From Nocardioides sp. SYSU D00038 (GTDB lineage: Bacteria > Actinomycetota > Actinomycetes > Propionibacteriales > Nocardioidaceae), in the NCBI RefSeq assembly GCF_016924665.1, contig NZ_JAFFJT010000032.1, positions 1 through 64,000 of the forward strand: a stretch of DNA of 64,000 nt. Reading direction: 5' to 3'. The position numbers were made by a program, and so were the translations under genes. Shown here piece after piece: positions 36,367-46,716 of this stretch; the first letter of the stretch is position 1; every line of letters starts with the position of its first letter. Under the pieces are notes generated by a model. The model saw nothing but the letters and a program-made list of their open reading frames with translations. It searched no databases and was not told the DNA's origin.

Positions 36367-37539
36367 TCACCTCCGGGCGGCCCGGGCCCGCTCGACGCAG
36401 GGACCGATCGCCTCGACGACGGCGTCGACGTCGGCCGGGCTGGAGGTGTGGCCGAAGGAGAACCGCAGCGAGTGCCGCGCCTGCTCGGCGTCGCACCCCA
36501 TCGCCAGCAGCACGTGGGAGGGCTGCGGCACGCCGGCCGAGCAGGCCGAGCCGGTGGAGCACTCGATGCCGCGCGCGTCGAGCAGCATCAGCAGCGAGTC
36601 GCCCTCGCAGCCGGGGAACCCGAGGTGGGCGTTGCCGGGCAGCCGCCGCTCGGGGTCGCCGTGGAGGTGGGCGTCGGGCACGACCTCGGTGACCCGGCGC
36701 ACGAGGTCGTCGCGGAGCGCGCCGACCCGGGCGGCGTGCTCGGCCTGGTGCTTGACCGAGAGCTCGACCGCGGTGGCGAACCCGGCGATCGCCGGCACGT
36801 CGATGGTGCCGCTGCGGATGTCGCGCTCCTGGCCGCCGCCGTGCATCAGGGCGGTGATCTCGAGCTCGCGACGCACGACGAGCGCGCCGACGCCGTACGG
36901 GCCACCGACCTTGTGGCCGGTGAGGGTCAGGGCGTCGACCCCGGCCGCCGCGAAGTCGACCGGCACCGCGCCGATCGCCTGCACCGCGTCGGTGTGCACC
37001 GGGATGCCGTGCTCGGCGGCGATCGCCACGACCTCCTCGACGGGCTGGAGGGTGCCGACCTCGTTGTTGGCCCACATCACCGAGACCAGCGCCACCGAGG
37101 CGGGGTCGCGGTCGACGGCCGCGCGCAGCGCGTCGAGGTCGAGCCGGGCCTGGGCGTCGACGGGCAGCAGCTCGACCTCCGCGCCGACGGAGTCGGCCAG
37201 CCAGTGCAGCGGGTCGAGCACGGCGTGGTGCTCGACGGCGGTGGCGAGGATCCGGGTGCGCCGCGGGTCGGCGGCGCGACGGGCCCAGTAGGTGCCCTTG
37301 AGCGCGAGGTTGTCGGCCTCGGTGCCGCCCGACGTGAACACCACCTCGCCGGGCCGGCAGCCGAGCACGCTCGCGATCGTCTCGCGCGACTCCTCCACCA
37401 CCCGCCGCGCCTGCCGCCCGGAGGCGTGCAGCGAGCTGGCGTTGCCGACGTCGCGCAGGTGTCGGGTCATCGCCTCGACGGCCGCGGGCACCATCGGCGT
37501 GGTGGCGGCGTGGTCGAGGTAGACGGTGGGGGTCGACAT
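36367..37539 (-). CDS. Cysteine desulfurase, IscS/NifS-like, 390 aa
   Basis: This is a PLP enzyme that takes sulfur from cysteine. The start [19 protein letters not shown], then [32 protein letters not shown], the PLP lysine in [12 protein letters not shown] and the active-site cysteine in [15 protein letters not shown] are all present. The ATG at 37539 is preferred over a TTG at 37551. With mnmA 7 bp downstream its main role is likely tRNA thiolation, though it may also serve Fe-S assembly. Confidence 0.95.
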   Translation of the reverse strand: MSTPTVYLDHAATTPMVPAAVEAMTRHLRDVGNASSLHASGRQARRVVEESRETIASVLGCRPGEVVFTSGGTEADNLALKGTYWARRAADPRRTRILATAVEHHAVLDPLHWLADSVGAEVELLPVDAQARLDLDALRAAVDRDPASVALVSVMWANNEVGTLQPVEEVVAIAAEHGIPVHTDAVQAIGAVPVDFAAAGVDALTLTGHKVGGPYGVGALVVRRELEITALMHGGGQERDIRSGTIDVPAIAGFATAVELSVKHQAEHAARVGALRDDLVRRVTEVVPDAHLHGDPERRLPGNAHLGFPGCEGDSLLMLLDARGIECSTGSACSAGVPQPSHVLLAMGCDAEQARHSLRFSFGHTSSPADVDAVVEAIGPCVERARAARR

Positions 37540-37632
37540 GGTCGTGCTCAAGCGTACGGCGCCCCGCCGCGCCTCACGACGTGAGGCACGCCTCGTGCGC
37601 GGGGCCGCCCCACGGGGGTTCGGACAGGCGCG

Positions 37633-38685
37633 TCAGCTGCGGCGGGCGACGGTGGCGACGAGGGCCTTGTGGTCGGTGCCGGCGAGGACGACGGTGTCGG
37701 TGTCGAGGGCGGTGAGCCGGGGGCCGAGGAGCACGTGGTCGATGGCGACCACCGGTGGGAGGGCCGGGACGATCCCGAGGTGGTTGGCCGGCCAGGTCGG
37801 CTGCCACCCGGCGTTGGCGAGCTCGGCGGCGTCGCGGAAGCCGTCGTCGTGCAGCGCCTGCAGCGGCTCGTGGTCGTTGGTGGCGTTGAGGTCGCCGACG
37901 ACCAGGTCGGCGTCGGCCGCGACGGCGGCGGCCCGGACGGTCTCCTGGTCGGTGCGCCACTCGGCGCCGTCGACCGGCGCGACCGGGTGCACCCCGAGGA
38001 GCGTCAGGCCGCCCACCGACACCGAGTAGGAGCCGAACCGGGTCGGCAGCCGCTCGAGGTCCGTCATCGCGGTGCGGGAGAAGATCATGGTGCCGGCGAC
38101 GTCGTGGTCGCGGGCGGGCTCGCCCACCCGGTGGGGCAGCAGGTCGGCGACGCCGGCGGCGTCCATCGCCGCCAGGCTGGAGTCGGTGATCTCCTGCACC
38201 ACCAGCAGCGCCGCGCCGCGGCGCCGGGCCTCCTCGACCAGCGCCGTTGCGTCGCCGCTCCCGGCCAGCAGGTTGGCGCTCATCACGACCACGCGCTCGG
38301 CGCCCGGGGCCGGCTCGGGCGTCTCGCCCAGCACCTGCGGCGACCACCACCAGGCGTGCAGCGCCAGGCCCCCGGCGGCCGCGGCCAGCCCGGCCCGCCA
38401 CCAGCGCCGACGCGCCCGGCCCCGCAGCGCGGGCCCGGCGAGGAGCAGCCCCAGCACGGCGTAGAGCGGCAGCCCGAGCGGCGCGAACGACTGCAGCCGC
38501 ACCACCGTGCCGACGTCGGTGCCGGTCACCTCGGCGACCAGCCGGGTGCCGGTGAGCAGCAGGGCGGGGACGAACAGGCCGGCCGCGGTCAGCGCGAGCA
38601 GCAGCAGTGCCACCGACCGGCCGCGGGAGCGCGACGGCGCCCGATCGGCGGCGGGGCCGGGGTCGACCACGTCGGGCAGCGTCAC
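37633..38685 (-). CDS. Membrane-anchored endonuclease/exonuclease/phosphatase (EEP) family protein, 350 aa
   Basis: Three hydrophobic segments (about 25-110) precede an EEP domain. The fold motifs are VVVMSANLLAG, LLVVQEITDSSLAA, LTLLGVHPVAP, LVVGDLNATNDHEPL and the late IDHVLLG and GTDHKALVATV. Proteins of this form hydrolyse phosphodiesters outside the cytoplasmic face of the membrane. The start at 38685 is 10 bp downstream of the proB stop, so it may be cotranscribed with proB. The substrate is unknown. A second EEP protein lies at 48551. Confidence 0.85.
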   Translation of the reverse strand: MTLPDVVDPGPAADRAPSRSRGRSVALLLLALTAAGLFVPALLLTGTRLVAEVTGTDVGTVVRLQSFAPLGLPLYAVLGLLLAGPALRGRARRRWWRAGLAAAAGGLALHAWWWSPQVLGETPEPAPGAERVVVMSANLLAGSGDATALVEEARRRGAALLVVQEITDSSLAAMDAAGVADLLPHRVGEPARDHDVAGTMIFSRTAMTDLERLPTRFGSYSVSVGGLTLLGVHPVAPVDGAEWRTDQETVRAAAVAADADLVVGDLNATNDHEPLQALHDDGFRDAAELANAGWQPTWPANHLGIVPALPPVVAIDHVLLGPRLTALDTDTVVLAGTDHKALVATVARRS

Positions 38686-38695
38686 GAGGAGTTCC

Positions 38696-39826
38696 TCAGA
38701 GCAGCACCAGGTCGTCGCGGTGCACGACCTCGCGCTCGTAGTGGGGCCCCAGCTCGCGCTTGAGGTCGTGGGAGGAGCGGCCGAGCAGGCCCGGCAGCTC
38801 GGCGGAGTCGAAGTTCACCAGCCCGCGCGCCACCGCGACGCCGTCGGGGCCGGCGAGGTCGACCGGGTCGCCGGCCACGAAGGTGCCGGTGACGCCGGTG
38901 ACGCCAGCGGCCAGCAGCGAGGCGCGCCGTTCGGTCACCGCACGGACGGCGCCCGCGTCGAGCAGCACCGCGCCCTTGGGCTCGGTGGCGTGCGCCAGCC
39001 ACAGCAGCCGCACCGGACGGCGCCGCCCGGTCGCGTGGAAGAGGGTCCCCACCGGCTCGCCCGCCACCGCAGCGGCGGCGTTGGCGGCCGAGGTCAGCAC
39101 CACCGGGATGCCGGCACCGGTGGCGATCCGGGCGGCCTCGACCTTGGTCTGCATGCCGCCGGTGCCGAGGCCGGCGGCGCCGGTGGAGCCGATCCGCACC
39201 CCGTCGAGGTCCGCGAGGTCGCGCACCTCCCCCAGCAGCGTGCTCGCCGGGTCGCGCGGATCGGCGTCGTAGAGCCCGTCGACGTCGGAGAGCAGCACCA
39301 GCAGGTCGGCGTGCACCAGGTGGGCGACCAGCGCGGCCAGCCGGTCGTTGTCGCCGAACCGGATCTCGGAGGTCGCCACCGTGTCGTTCTCGTTGACGAT
39401 CGGCAGCACACCCAGCTCGAGCAGCTTGGCGAAGGTCTGGAAGGCGTTGCGGTAGTGGCTGCGCCGGGTCACGTCGTCGACGGTCAGCAGCACCTGGCCC
39501 GCGGTGACCCCGTGGCGTCGCAGCTCCTCGGTGTAGCGGTGCACGAGCAGCCCCTGCCCCACCGACGCGGCGGCCTGCTGGGCGGCCAGCGACCGCGGGC
39601 GACGGGCGAGCCCGAGCGGCGCCAGGCCGGCGGCGATCGCCCCGGAGGAGACCAGCACCACCTCCGCGCCCCGCGCGCGGACGCCGGCCAGCACGTCGAC
39701 GAGCGCGCTGACCCGCGCAGGATCGATCCCACCCGCGGCGGTGGTCAGCGAGGACGACCCGACCTTCACCACGACGCGGCGCGCGTCGCGGACGACCCGG
39801 CGGCCGGACGGGGCCTGGGAGGTCAT
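38696..39826 (-). CDS. proB: Glutamate 5-kinase, 376 aa
   Basis: ProB makes glutamyl 5-phosphate, the first step of proline synthesis. The kinase domain shows [48 protein letters not shown] and [14 protein letters not shown]-terminal PUA domain (about 280-376) follows. The ATG at 39826 overlaps the obgE stop (ATGA). No proA is in the window. Confidence 0.96.
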   Translation of the reverse strand: MTSQAPSGRRVVRDARRVVVKVGSSSLTTAAGGIDPARVSALVDVLAGVRARGAEVVLVSSGAIAAGLAPLGLARRPRSLAAQQAAASVGQGLLVHRYTEELRRHGVTAGQVLLTVDDVTRRSHYRNAFQTFAKLLELGVLPIVNENDTVATSEIRFGDNDRLAALVAHLVHADLLVLLSDVDGLYDADPRDPASTLLGEVRDLADLDGVRIGSTGAAGLGTGGMQTKVEAARIATGAGIPVVLTSAANAAAAVAGEPVGTLFHATGRRRPVRLLWLAHATEPKGAVLLDAGAVRAVTERRASLLAAGVTGVTGTFVAGDPVDLAGPDGVAVARGLVNFDSAELPGLLGRSSHDLKRELGPHYEREVVHRDDLVLL

Positions 39827-41364
39827 GCGTCGGGGTCCTGCTCGTTCCACGCCTCGGCGTCCGGGTCGGACTCCGAGCCGATCTCGTAGGAGCTCGGGCC
39901 GTAGACCTCGGGCTGGTCGAGGCGGCGGGCGACATCGGCGCGCGTCTCGGTCTCGGCCCGCTCCTCCATCGCCTCGTCGATCGCGCGACGCCGCTGGGCG
40001 GCCGGCCGGTCCTCGAGGAAGCGCTGGTCCTCGCCGCGGCGGCCCAGCATCTCCGCGCCGGCCTCGACGTCGGGGCGGAAGTCGAAGACCACGGAGTTCT
40101 CGGGGTCGCCGATCAGCACCGGGTCGCCGGCCTCGGCGCCGAGCTCGAGCAGCTTCTTCTCGACCCCGAGCCGGTTGAGCCGGTCGGCGAGGAAGCCGAC
40201 GGCCTCGTCGTTGCTGAAGTCGGTCTGGCGCACCCAGCGCTCGGGCTTGGTGCCGCGCACCCGCCAGCCCTCGCCGGTGCGCTTCACGGTGAAGTCGCCG
40301 CCGTCGGCGCTCGGGGGCCGCAGCACGATCCGGGTCGCCTCGACGACCTCCTTGTCGGCCCGCGACCGCGCGACCAGCTCGGCCATCGCGAACGTGAGCT
40401 CGCGCATCCCCTCCCCCGAGGCCGCGGAGACCAGGAACACCCGGTGCCCCCGCGCGCGGAGGTCGTCGACGGTCATCGCGGCGATCTCGCGGCCGTCGGG
40501 CACGTCGACCTTGTTGAGCGCGACCAGCCGCGGCCGGTCCTCGAGGCCGCCGTACTGCGCGAGCTCGTGCTCCATCGCGTCGAGGTCGTCGACCGGGTTG
40601 CGGCCCGGCTCGATCGTGGCGGAGTCGATGACGTGGAGCAGCGCCGCGCAGCGCTCGATGTGGCGCAGGAAGTCGTGGCCCAGACCACGGCCCTCGCTCG
40701 CACCCTCGATCAGCCCCGGCACGTCGGCGACCGTGAACGTCGTGTCGCCGGCCCGCACCACGCCCAGGTTGGGCACCAGCGTGGTGAACGGGTAGTCGGC
40801 GATCTTGGGCCGGGCGCGCGAGATCGCGGCGATCAGGCTGGACTTGCCGGCGCTGGGGTAGCCCACCAGGCCGATGTCGGCCACCACCTTGAGCTCGAGG
40901 ACGACCTCGATCTCCTCGCCGGGCTCGCCGAGCAGGGCGAAGCCGGGCGCCTTGCGCTTCGACGACGCCAGCGCGGCGTTGCCGAGCCCGCCGCGACCGC
41001 CCTGGGCCACGACCAGCTCGGTGCCGGGGCCGACCAGGTCGGCGAGCACCTCGCCGTTGCGACGCTTGACCACCGTGCCGTCGGGCACCGGCAGCACCAG
41101 GTCGGCGCCGTGGGCGCCGTTCTTGTGGTCGCCGGCGCCGTGGCCGCCGTTCTCGGCGGTCCGCTTGCGGCTGTGGTGGTAGTCGATCAGCGTGGTGACG
41201 TCCGGGTCGACGCGGAGGATCACCGAGCCGCCCGGGCCGCCGTTGCCGCCGTCGGGGCCGCCGAGCGGCTTGAACTTCTCACGGTGCACCGACGCGACGC
41301 CGTGACCGCCTCGACCGGCGCTGATGTGCAGCGTCACCTCGTCGACGAACGTGGGGACGGCCAT
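39823..41364 (-). CDS. obgE: Obg family GTPase, 513 aa
   Basis: This is a ribosome-associated GTPase. The N-terminal Obg fold is glycine-rich ([19 protein letters not shown] and [12 protein letters not shown]). The G domain has [31 protein letters not shown] and NKVD. An OCT domain follows, then a charged C-terminal tail of about 80 residues, as in other actinobacteria. The gene is downstream of rplU-rpmA, the usual order, but a hairpin terminator separates them. Confidence 0.97.
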   Translation of the reverse strand: MAVPTFVDEVTLHISAGRGGHGVASVHREKFKPLGGPDGGNGGPGGSVILRVDPDVTTLIDYHHSRKRTAENGGHGAGDHKNGAHGADLVLPVPDGTVVKRRNGEVLADLVGPGTELVVAQGGRGGLGNAALASSKRKAPGFALLGEPGEEIEVVLELKVVADIGLVGYPSAGKSSLIAAISRARPKIADYPFTTLVPNLGVVRAGDTTFTVADVPGLIEGASEGRGLGHDFLRHIERCAALLHVIDSATIEPGRNPVDDLDAMEHELAQYGGLEDRPRLVALNKVDVPDGREIAAMTVDDLRARGHRVFLVSAASGEGMRELTFAMAELVARSRADKEVVEATRIVLRPPSADGGDFTVKRTGEGWRVRGTKPERWVRQTDFSNDEAVGFLADRLNRLGVEKKLLELGAEAGDPVLIGDPENSVVFDFRPDVEAGAEMLGRRGEDQRFLEDRPAAQRRRAIDEAMEERAETETRADVARRLDQPEVYGPSSYEIGSESDPDAEAWNEQDPDA

Positions 41365-41430
41365 GCGGAGTTCCTTGCTGCCGGGTCAGGCGGGCTGGAG
41401 CGGGACGGGCTGGAGCGGGGCGGAAATGGA

Positions 41431-41461
41431 CGAAGGACGCCCCGGAACGGGACGCCCTTCG
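41431..41461 (-). terminator. Terminator/attenuator between rpmA and obgE
   Basis: On the minus strand CGAAGGGCGTCCCG and CGGGGCGTCCTTCG pair over 14 bp with two G-U wobbles around a 3-base loop, 25 bp after the rpmA stop. It is followed by TCCATTT. It probably limits readthrough from the ribosomal protein genes into obgE. Confidence 0.6.
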
Positions 41462-41485
41462 GTCAAGCAGGTGACGAGCGTCAGG

Positions 41486-41740
41486 TCACTCGCCCGGGAC
41501 GATGTTGACGACCTTGCGACCCCGGCGGGTGCCGAACTCGACCGCGCCCGCGACCAGCGCGAACAGGGTGTCGTCACCGCCGCGGCCGACGCCGCTGCCC
41601 GGGTGGAAGTGGGTGCCCCGCTGGCGCACGATGATCTCGCCGGCGTTGACCGACTGGCCGCCGTAGCGCTTGACGCCGAGGCGCTGGGAGTTGGAGTCGC
41701 GGCCGTTCTTGGTGGACGCGGCGCCCTTCTTGTGTGCCAT
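41486..41740 (-). CDS. rpmA: 50S ribosomal protein L27, 84 aa
   Basis: The N terminus [20 protein letters not shown] and the following LGVKRYGGQ are standard for bL27, with [17 protein letters not shown] and [12 protein letters not shown]. The protein lies near the peptidyl transferase centre. There is no N-terminal cleavage extension of the Firmicutes type. It is 41 bp downstream of rplU in the same operon. Confidence 0.98.
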   Translation of the reverse strand: MAHKKGAASTKNGRDSNSQRLGVKRYGGQSVNAGEIIVRQRGTHFHPGSGVGRGGDDTLFALVAGAVEFGTRRGRKVVNIVPGE

Positions 41741-41781
41741 TGCTGAGTCCTCTTGTCGGTGCTGGACAGGCCCGGGGGCTG

Positions 41782-42084
41782 TCAGAGCGAGATGTCGGTG
41801 ACCTTGACCTGGGTGTACTTCTGGCGGTGACCCTGGCGCTTCTTGTAGCCGGTCTTGTTCTTGTACTTCTGGATGACGATCTTCGGGCCCTTGGTGCCGC
41901 CCAGGACCTCGGCCTTGACCGACGCCTCCTCCAGGCCACCGCTGGTGACCTTCTCGCCGTCGACGACGAGGACCACGGGCAGCGTGACGGAGTCACCCAC
42001 GGCGGTCGTCACCTGGTCGATCTCGATGACGTCGCCCACGGCAACCTTCTGCTGCTTGGCGCCAGCGCGCACGATCGCGTACAC
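41782..42084 (-). CDS. rplU: 50S ribosomal protein L21, 100 aa
   Basis: [20 protein letters not shown] and the late [19 protein letters not shown] are the bL21 signatures. The start is a GTG at 42084. Upstream, 208 bp separate it from rne and must hold its promoter and leader. It heads the rplU-rpmA operon. Confidence 0.98.
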   Translation of the reverse strand: MYAIVRAGAKQQKVAVGDVIEIDQVTTAVGDSVTLPVVLVVDGEKVTSGGLEEASVKAEVLGGTKGPKIVIQKYKNKTGYKKRQGHRQKYTQVKVTDISL

Positions 42085-42292
42085 CGCGGTCTCCTTCGTA
42101 GCTTCTCTTCGTCAGTCTGGGTCTGGTCTGGTCCTGCGTCCGGTGTCTCCGGGCCACGCACCACCGGGAGCCGTGCTCCGGCTCGTCAGGTGGGAGGTGC
42201 CACGCAGAGGGCACGCCTCGACGCACCGAGGGTCAATACTACGGACGGCGACGACCTACCGCAAAACGGCGCCGGCCCGGCTGACCCCCTGC

Positions 42293-45200
42293 TCAGCGCT
42301 TGCGCGAGCCCTTGCGCTTGACCGGCACGTGCTCGACCGCGGGGGCGGCCTCGCCGTCCTCCCCGGTGCTGCCGGTGCCCTCGCCCTCGGCCGCGGCAGC
42401 GGCCTCGGCGTCGTCGGCCGCGGCCCGGGCCGGCGTACGGCGCCGGGTGCGGGTCACGACCTTGGGCGGCTCGGGTGCCACCGACCCGGCGGCGGGCTCG
42501 GCCTCGCCGGACGCCTCGGTGGCCGGCTCGGGAGCGGTCGCGGAGAGGTCGGGCAGCGGCGCGGCCTCGAGCCGGACCGTGGCCCGGCTGCCGCCGCGAC
42601 GGGTGCGGGTGACGACCCGGGGCGGCTCCGGAGGTCCAGCCGGCTCCGGCACGGCGTCCTCGGCGGCCCGCTCGGCTGGCTGGGCCTGCTCCTCGGCCTG
42701 CTCCTCGGCGGGCTGCTCGGCGGGCTGCTCGGCGGGCTGGTCGTCCGGGCGGTCCTGCCCGCGGCCGCGACCCCGGCCCCGGCCGCGGCTGCGACCGGCG
42801 GGCTTGCTGGCGGTCTCGGCGGTGTCGGTGGCCTCGGTCTCGGCTGCGGTCTCGGCTGCGGTCTCGGTTGCGGTCTCGGCAGGCTCGGCGGTGCGGGTGG
42901 CCTCCGTGGTCCCGACCGCGTCGTCGCCACCCTCGTGGCGCGCCATCGCGGCGAACTCCTTCGGCGAGGGGGCGGACTGGCCGGACTGGCCCTGGCCGGA
43001 CCGGCCCGACGACTGGTCGCCGTCGCCCCGGCCGCCCTTGGCGCCGCCGCGACCCCGACGACCGCGGCGGTCGCCGTCGTCGCCGTTGCCGTTGCCACCG
43101 CGGGACTCGACCGGGTGGTCGTGGATCACGACTCCGCGGCCGTGGCAGTGCTCGCAGTTCTCCGAGAACGCCTCGAGCAGGCCGGTGCCGATCCGCTTGC
43201 GGGTCATCTGCACGAGGCCGAGCGAGGTCACCTCGGCGACCTGGTGACGGGTGCGGTCGCGGCCCAGGCACTCGACCAGGCGCCGCAGCACCAGGTCGCG
43301 GTTGGACTCCAGGACCATGTCGATGAAGTCGACGACGATGATGCCGCCGATGTCGCGCAGCCGGAGCTGGCGGACGACCTCCTCGGCCGCCTCGAGGTTG
43401 TTCTTGGTGACCGTCTCCTCGAGGTTGCCGCCGGAGCCGGTGAACTTGCCCGTGTTGACGTCGACGACCGTCATCGCCTCGGTGCGGTCGATGATGAGCG
43501 ACCCGCCCGAGGGCAGCCAGACCTTGCGGTCGAGCGCCTTGGCGATCTGCTCGTCGACGCGGTAGGTGGCGAACAGGTCCTTGCCCCCGTGGTCGGCCGG
43601 CTCGTAGCGCTCCAGGCGGGGCTCGAGGTCGGGCGCCACGTGGGCGACGTAGCTCTGCACCGTGTCCCAGGCGTCGGCGCCCTGGATGACCAGCGAGGCG
43701 AAGTCCTCGGTGAACAGGTCGCGGACGACCTTGAGCGTGAGGTCGGGCTCGCCGTAGAGCAGCTGGGGCGCGGACCCCTTGGACTTCTTCTCGATGTCCT
43801 CCCAGCGCGCCTTGAGCCGCTCGACGTCGCGGGTGAGCTCCTCCTCGCTGGCCCCCTCGGCGGCGGTGCGCACGATGACGCCGGCCGACTCCGGGACGAT
43901 CTCCTTGAGCAGCGTCTTGAGCCGGTTGCGCTCGGTGTCGGGCAGCTTGCGGGAGATGCCGCTGGTGGTGCCGTCGGGGACGTAGACCAGGAAGCGGCCG
44001 GCCAGGCTGATCTGGCTGGTCAGCCGAGCACCCTTGTGGCCGATGGGGTCCTTGGTGACCTGCACCAGCACCGACTGGCCCGAGGAGAGCACCGACTCGA
44101 TCTTGCGGGGCTGGCCGTCCTTGTGACCGAGCGCCGACCAGTTGACCTCGCCGGCGTAGAGCACCGCGTTGCGGCCCTTGCCGATGTCGATGAACGCCGC
44201 CTCCATCGACGGGAGCACGTTCTGCACCCGGCCGAGGTAGACGTTGCCGATGATCGAGGTCTGCGACTCGCGGGCGACGTAGTGCTCGACGAGCACCTTG
44301 TCCTCCAGCACCCCGATCTGGGTGAGGTCCTCGCGCTGCCGGATCACCATCACCCGGTCGACCGACTCGCGGCGGGCCAGGAACTCGGCCTCGCTCACGA
44401 TCGGCGCCCGGCGGCGGCCGGCCTCGCGGCCCTCGCGACGGCGCTGCTTCTTCGCCTCGAGCCGCGTGGAGCCCGAGACCGCGGTGATCTGGTCCTCGGC
44501 CGAGCGGGGGCGGCGCACCCGGGTGACGGTGTTCTCCGGGTCGTCGCCGCCCTCGTCACCGTCGTCGCCGGAGCGGCGGCGCCGCCGGCGGCGGCGCGAC
44601 GAGGTGCCCTCGGACGACGGCTCGCCGCCGTCGGACTCCTCGTCGTCCTGGTCACCCTCGTCGCCGGTCTTGTCGCCGGTCTTGTCGCCGGTCTTGTCGC
44701 CGGTCTCACCGGCCGCGCCGCCCTCGCCGTCGGAGGACTTGCGGCGGCGGCGGCCACCGCGGCGACGACGGCGACGCGCGCCGCCCTCGCCCTGGCCGTC
44801 GCGCTCGTCCTGCTCGTCGTCGCCGGTCTCGTCGTCGGTGGCCGCGTCGCCGGCTTCGTCTGCCGGAGCGTCCGCCGTCGCCTCGTCGTCCTCGTCGTCC
44901 TCGTCGTCGTCGGCCGGTGGCTCCTCGGCCGCCGGCTTGCGGGTCGACTTCTTGGCCGTCTTGCGGGCCGGGCGGGTGCGCGCGCTCGCGGTCTCGCCGT
45001 CACCACCCTCACCACCCTCGGCGGCGTCCGCGGCGGGGGCCTCGGCCCCGACGGGCAGCTCGGGCTGCTCGGGCTCCTCGGGCTGCTCGGCGGGGGCGGC
45101 CACGGCCTTCTTGCGGCTGCGCCGGGCGGGGGCCTTGGTGGGCTCCGGCGGCTGGAAGAGCAGCATCGTCCCGGGCCCGTCGGACGGCACCGACCCGGGC

Positions 45201-45628
45201 GGCTGCACCGGCTCGGCCTCCGCGGCCTCCACGGGTGCGGTGGGCTCGTCGGCGGGGTCGAGCGCGGCGGCCTTCTTGGCCGCGGTCTTCTTCGCGGCGG
45301 TCTTCTTCGCGGCCGCCTTCTTCGCCGGGGCCTTCTTGGCAGCGGCCTTCTTGGCGGTCTTCTTCGCCGGTGCGGGCGCGGCGGCGGCGTCGTCCGCGTC
45401 GCCCGCAGGCTCGCCGGCGGGCTCCGCACCCGGCGGGTCGGCCGGCGACTCGCTGGAGGCGGCGGCCTTCTTGGCGGTCTTGCGCGGCGCCCGCTTGCGC
45501 GCCGGGGCGGCGGGGGCCTCGGCCTGCTCGGCGCCGGCGTCCTGGGCCTGGCCCTCGGGCAGCTGAGCGGACTGCTCAGCGGATTGCGGAGCCTGGGGCT
45601 CCTCGACGGGGGTGTGGTCGTCGGGCAT
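42293..45628 (-). CDS. rne: Ribonuclease E/G family protein with long disordered arms, 1111 aa
   Basis: The central catalytic domain (about 420-840) includes the S1 part (VGNVYLGRVQNVLPSMEAAF, FIDIGKGRNAVLY), DNase I-like GGIIVVDFIDM with FIDMVLESNRDL, and the zinc-link CEHCHGRG. The N-terminal 400 residues are low-complexity: Lys/Ala-rich repeats of the KKAAAKK type, acidic Asp/Glu blocks and a GDKT repeat. The C-terminal tail of about 270 residues is Pro/Glu/Ala-rich with EQPAEQPAEQPAE. Such arms scaffold RNA degradosome partners. The ATG at 45628 follows GGAGGAGC. It lies upstream of rplU, the usual order. Confidence 0.95.
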   Translation of the reverse strand: MPDDHTPVEEPQAPQSAEQSAQLPEGQAQDAGAEQAEAPAAPARKRAPRKTAKKAAASSESPADPPGAEPAGEPAGDADDAAAAPAPAKKTAKKAAAKKAPAKKAAAKKTAAKKTAAKKAAALDPADEPTAPVEAAEAEPVQPPGSVPSDGPGTMLLFQPPEPTKAPARRSRKKAVAAPAEQPEEPEQPELPVGAEAPAADAAEGGEGGDGETASARTRPARKTAKKSTRKPAAEEPPADDDEDDEDDEATADAPADEAGDAATDDETGDDEQDERDGQGEGGARRRRRRGGRRRRKSSDGEGGAAGETGDKTGDKTGDKTGDEGDQDDEESDGGEPSSEGTSSRRRRRRRRSGDDGDEGGDDPENTVTRVRRPRSAEDQITAVSGSTRLEAKKQRRREGREAGRRRAPIVSEAEFLARRESVDRVMVIRQREDLTQIGVLEDKVLVEHYVARESQTSIIGNVYLGRVQNVLPSMEAAFIDIGKGRNAVLYAGEVNWSALGHKDGQPRKIESVLSSGQSVLVQVTKDPIGHKGARLTSQISLAGRFLVYVPDGTTSGISRKLPDTERNRLKTLLKEIVPESAGVIVRTAAEGASEEELTRDVERLKARWEDIEKKSKGSAPQLLYGEPDLTLKVVRDLFTEDFASLVIQGADAWDTVQSYVAHVAPDLEPRLERYEPADHGGKDLFATYRVDEQIAKALDRKVWLPSGGSLIIDRTEAMTVVDVNTGKFTGSGGNLEETVTKNNLEAAEEVVRQLRLRDIGGIIVVDFIDMVLESNRDLVLRRLVECLGRDRTRHQVAEVTSLGLVQMTRKRIGTGLLEAFSENCEHCHGRGVVIHDHPVESRGGNGNGDDGDRRGRRGRGGAKGGRGDGDQSSGRSGQGQSGQSAPSPKEFAAMARHEGGDDAVGTTEATRTAEPAETATETAAETAAETEATDTAETASKPAGRSRGRGRGRGRGQDRPDDQPAEQPAEQPAEEQAEEQAQPAERAAEDAVPEPAGPPEPPRVVTRTRRGGSRATVRLEAAPLPDLSATAPEPATEASGEAEPAAGSVAPEPPKVVTRTRRRTPARAAADDAEAAAAAEGEGTGSTGEDGEAAPAVEHVPVKRKGSRKR

Positions 45629-45957
45629 GTGCTGCTCCTCCGCCCGGAGCCTGGACCCCGGGCGTGTCGTACGCCGTCTCGACCTCGCGGCCGGCGGCGA
45701 AAGCCTTCGTGTGGCGGCGACACCCTCCGCGGTGTGCGGCACCGGTCCCGCCCCGTCACCTGCCGCGGTCGCCGGGCCCTGGGTGGCTGGTCGCTGTCAC
45801 CGACCTGCCGGGCCGCGTCGCGGTCTGGGACGACGTGGAACCGCTGTGCCTGGCCCCGTCGTGCGGGTCAGGCGAGGAACGTCGTCGGGTCGAGTCCGGT
45901 GCGGTGGCACCCTCGTCGACCAAGGCCGAGTATCGCACACGGGTCCCCGGTTGCCCG
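45629..45957 (-). promoter_or_regulatory. Promoter and long leader upstream of rne
   Basis: No gene is seen in these 329 bases. On the minus strand an extended -10 candidate TGCGATACT lies at 45937-45929, which would give rne a leader of nearly 300 bases. RNase E leaders are sites of autoregulation in some bacteria; whether this one is cannot be told by eye. Confidence 0.4.
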
Positions 45958-46686
45958 TCACGGCGCGTGCAGCGGGTCCCCGATCGTGCCGGTCTCCGGG
46001 TCGAGCGGACCCTGCGCCAGGCGGGTCAGCAGCTGCACGGCGCCGGTCAGGTCGAGGCCACCCACGGCGGCCAGCCCGGTGAGCACGTCGTCGGGCCGCA
46101 CGGCCGGGACGGTGTGGCGCAGCAGCAGGTCCAGCACGGTGCCGGCCTCCGGGTCCGGCGCCGGCGCGGCCGTCAGCGTGACCACCGCCGCGCGGCAGTC
46201 GAGCTCGCGCAGGCCCTTCTTGGTCATCCGCTCCACGGTGACCGCGTCGGCGGCCAGGAACGTCGCCAGCGCCGGCCCGACCGCCGCGTGCGGCGTGCGC
46301 ACCACCAGCGACCAGCGGCTCGCCTCGAGCAGCTCGCCCAGGCTGCCGCCCGGCGACTCCACGACCTCGACCAGGTCGAGGCCGTCGGGGAGCGCCGCGG
46401 CCAGCTCGGCGTGGATGGCCGACGGGTCGACGACCTCGGCCAGCGCGATCTCGAGGTACTCCGCCTCGCTGGCCGACCCGGTGGGCGCGGCGCCGGCGTA
46501 GGAGATCCGCGGGTGGGGGTTGAAACCGGAGGAGTAGGCCATCGGCACCCGGGCGCGGAACACCGCGCGCTCGAAGGCGCGGCTGAAGTCGCGGTGGCTG
46601 GTGAAGCGCAGCCGCCCCCGCTTGGCGTAGCGGATCCTGAGCCGCTGCACGGGCGGCGCCTGCTGCTCGGGGATGTCACGCGCCAC
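45958..46686 (-). CDS. TIGR03936/DUF2344 radical SAM-associated protein, 242 aa
   Basis: QRLRIRYAKRGRLRFTSHRD, then RAVFRARVPMAYSSGFNPHP and EYLEIAL mark the DUF2344 family. Members are usually fused to or encoded next to a TIGR03960 radical SAM protein and rne. Here the radical SAM partner is at 56517, almost 10 kb away. The function is unproven, with RNA or ribosome modification suspected. The start is a GTG at 46686. Confidence 0.92.
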   Translation of the reverse strand: MARDIPEQQAPPVQRLRIRYAKRGRLRFTSHRDFSRAFERAVFRARVPMAYSSGFNPHPRISYAGAAPTGSASEAEYLEIALAEVVDPSAIHAELAAALPDGLDLVEVVESPGGSLGELLEASRWSLVVRTPHAAVGPALATFLAADAVTVERMTKKGLRELDCRAAVVTLTAAPAPDPEAGTVLDLLLRHTVPAVRPDDVLTGLAAVGGLDLTGAVQLLTRLAQGPLDPETGTIGDPLHAP

Positions 46687-46716
46687 GTCGGCCTCCTGGG
46701 CGGGTCGGCTCGAGCC

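Noticed and set aside
41855-46501. A 1548-codon open frame on the + strand opposite rplU, rne and the DUF2344 gene
   Set aside because: It is a shadow of the real minus-strand genes, produced by third-position G/C bias. Its translation is low-complexity and matches nothing, while the other strand encodes clear families.
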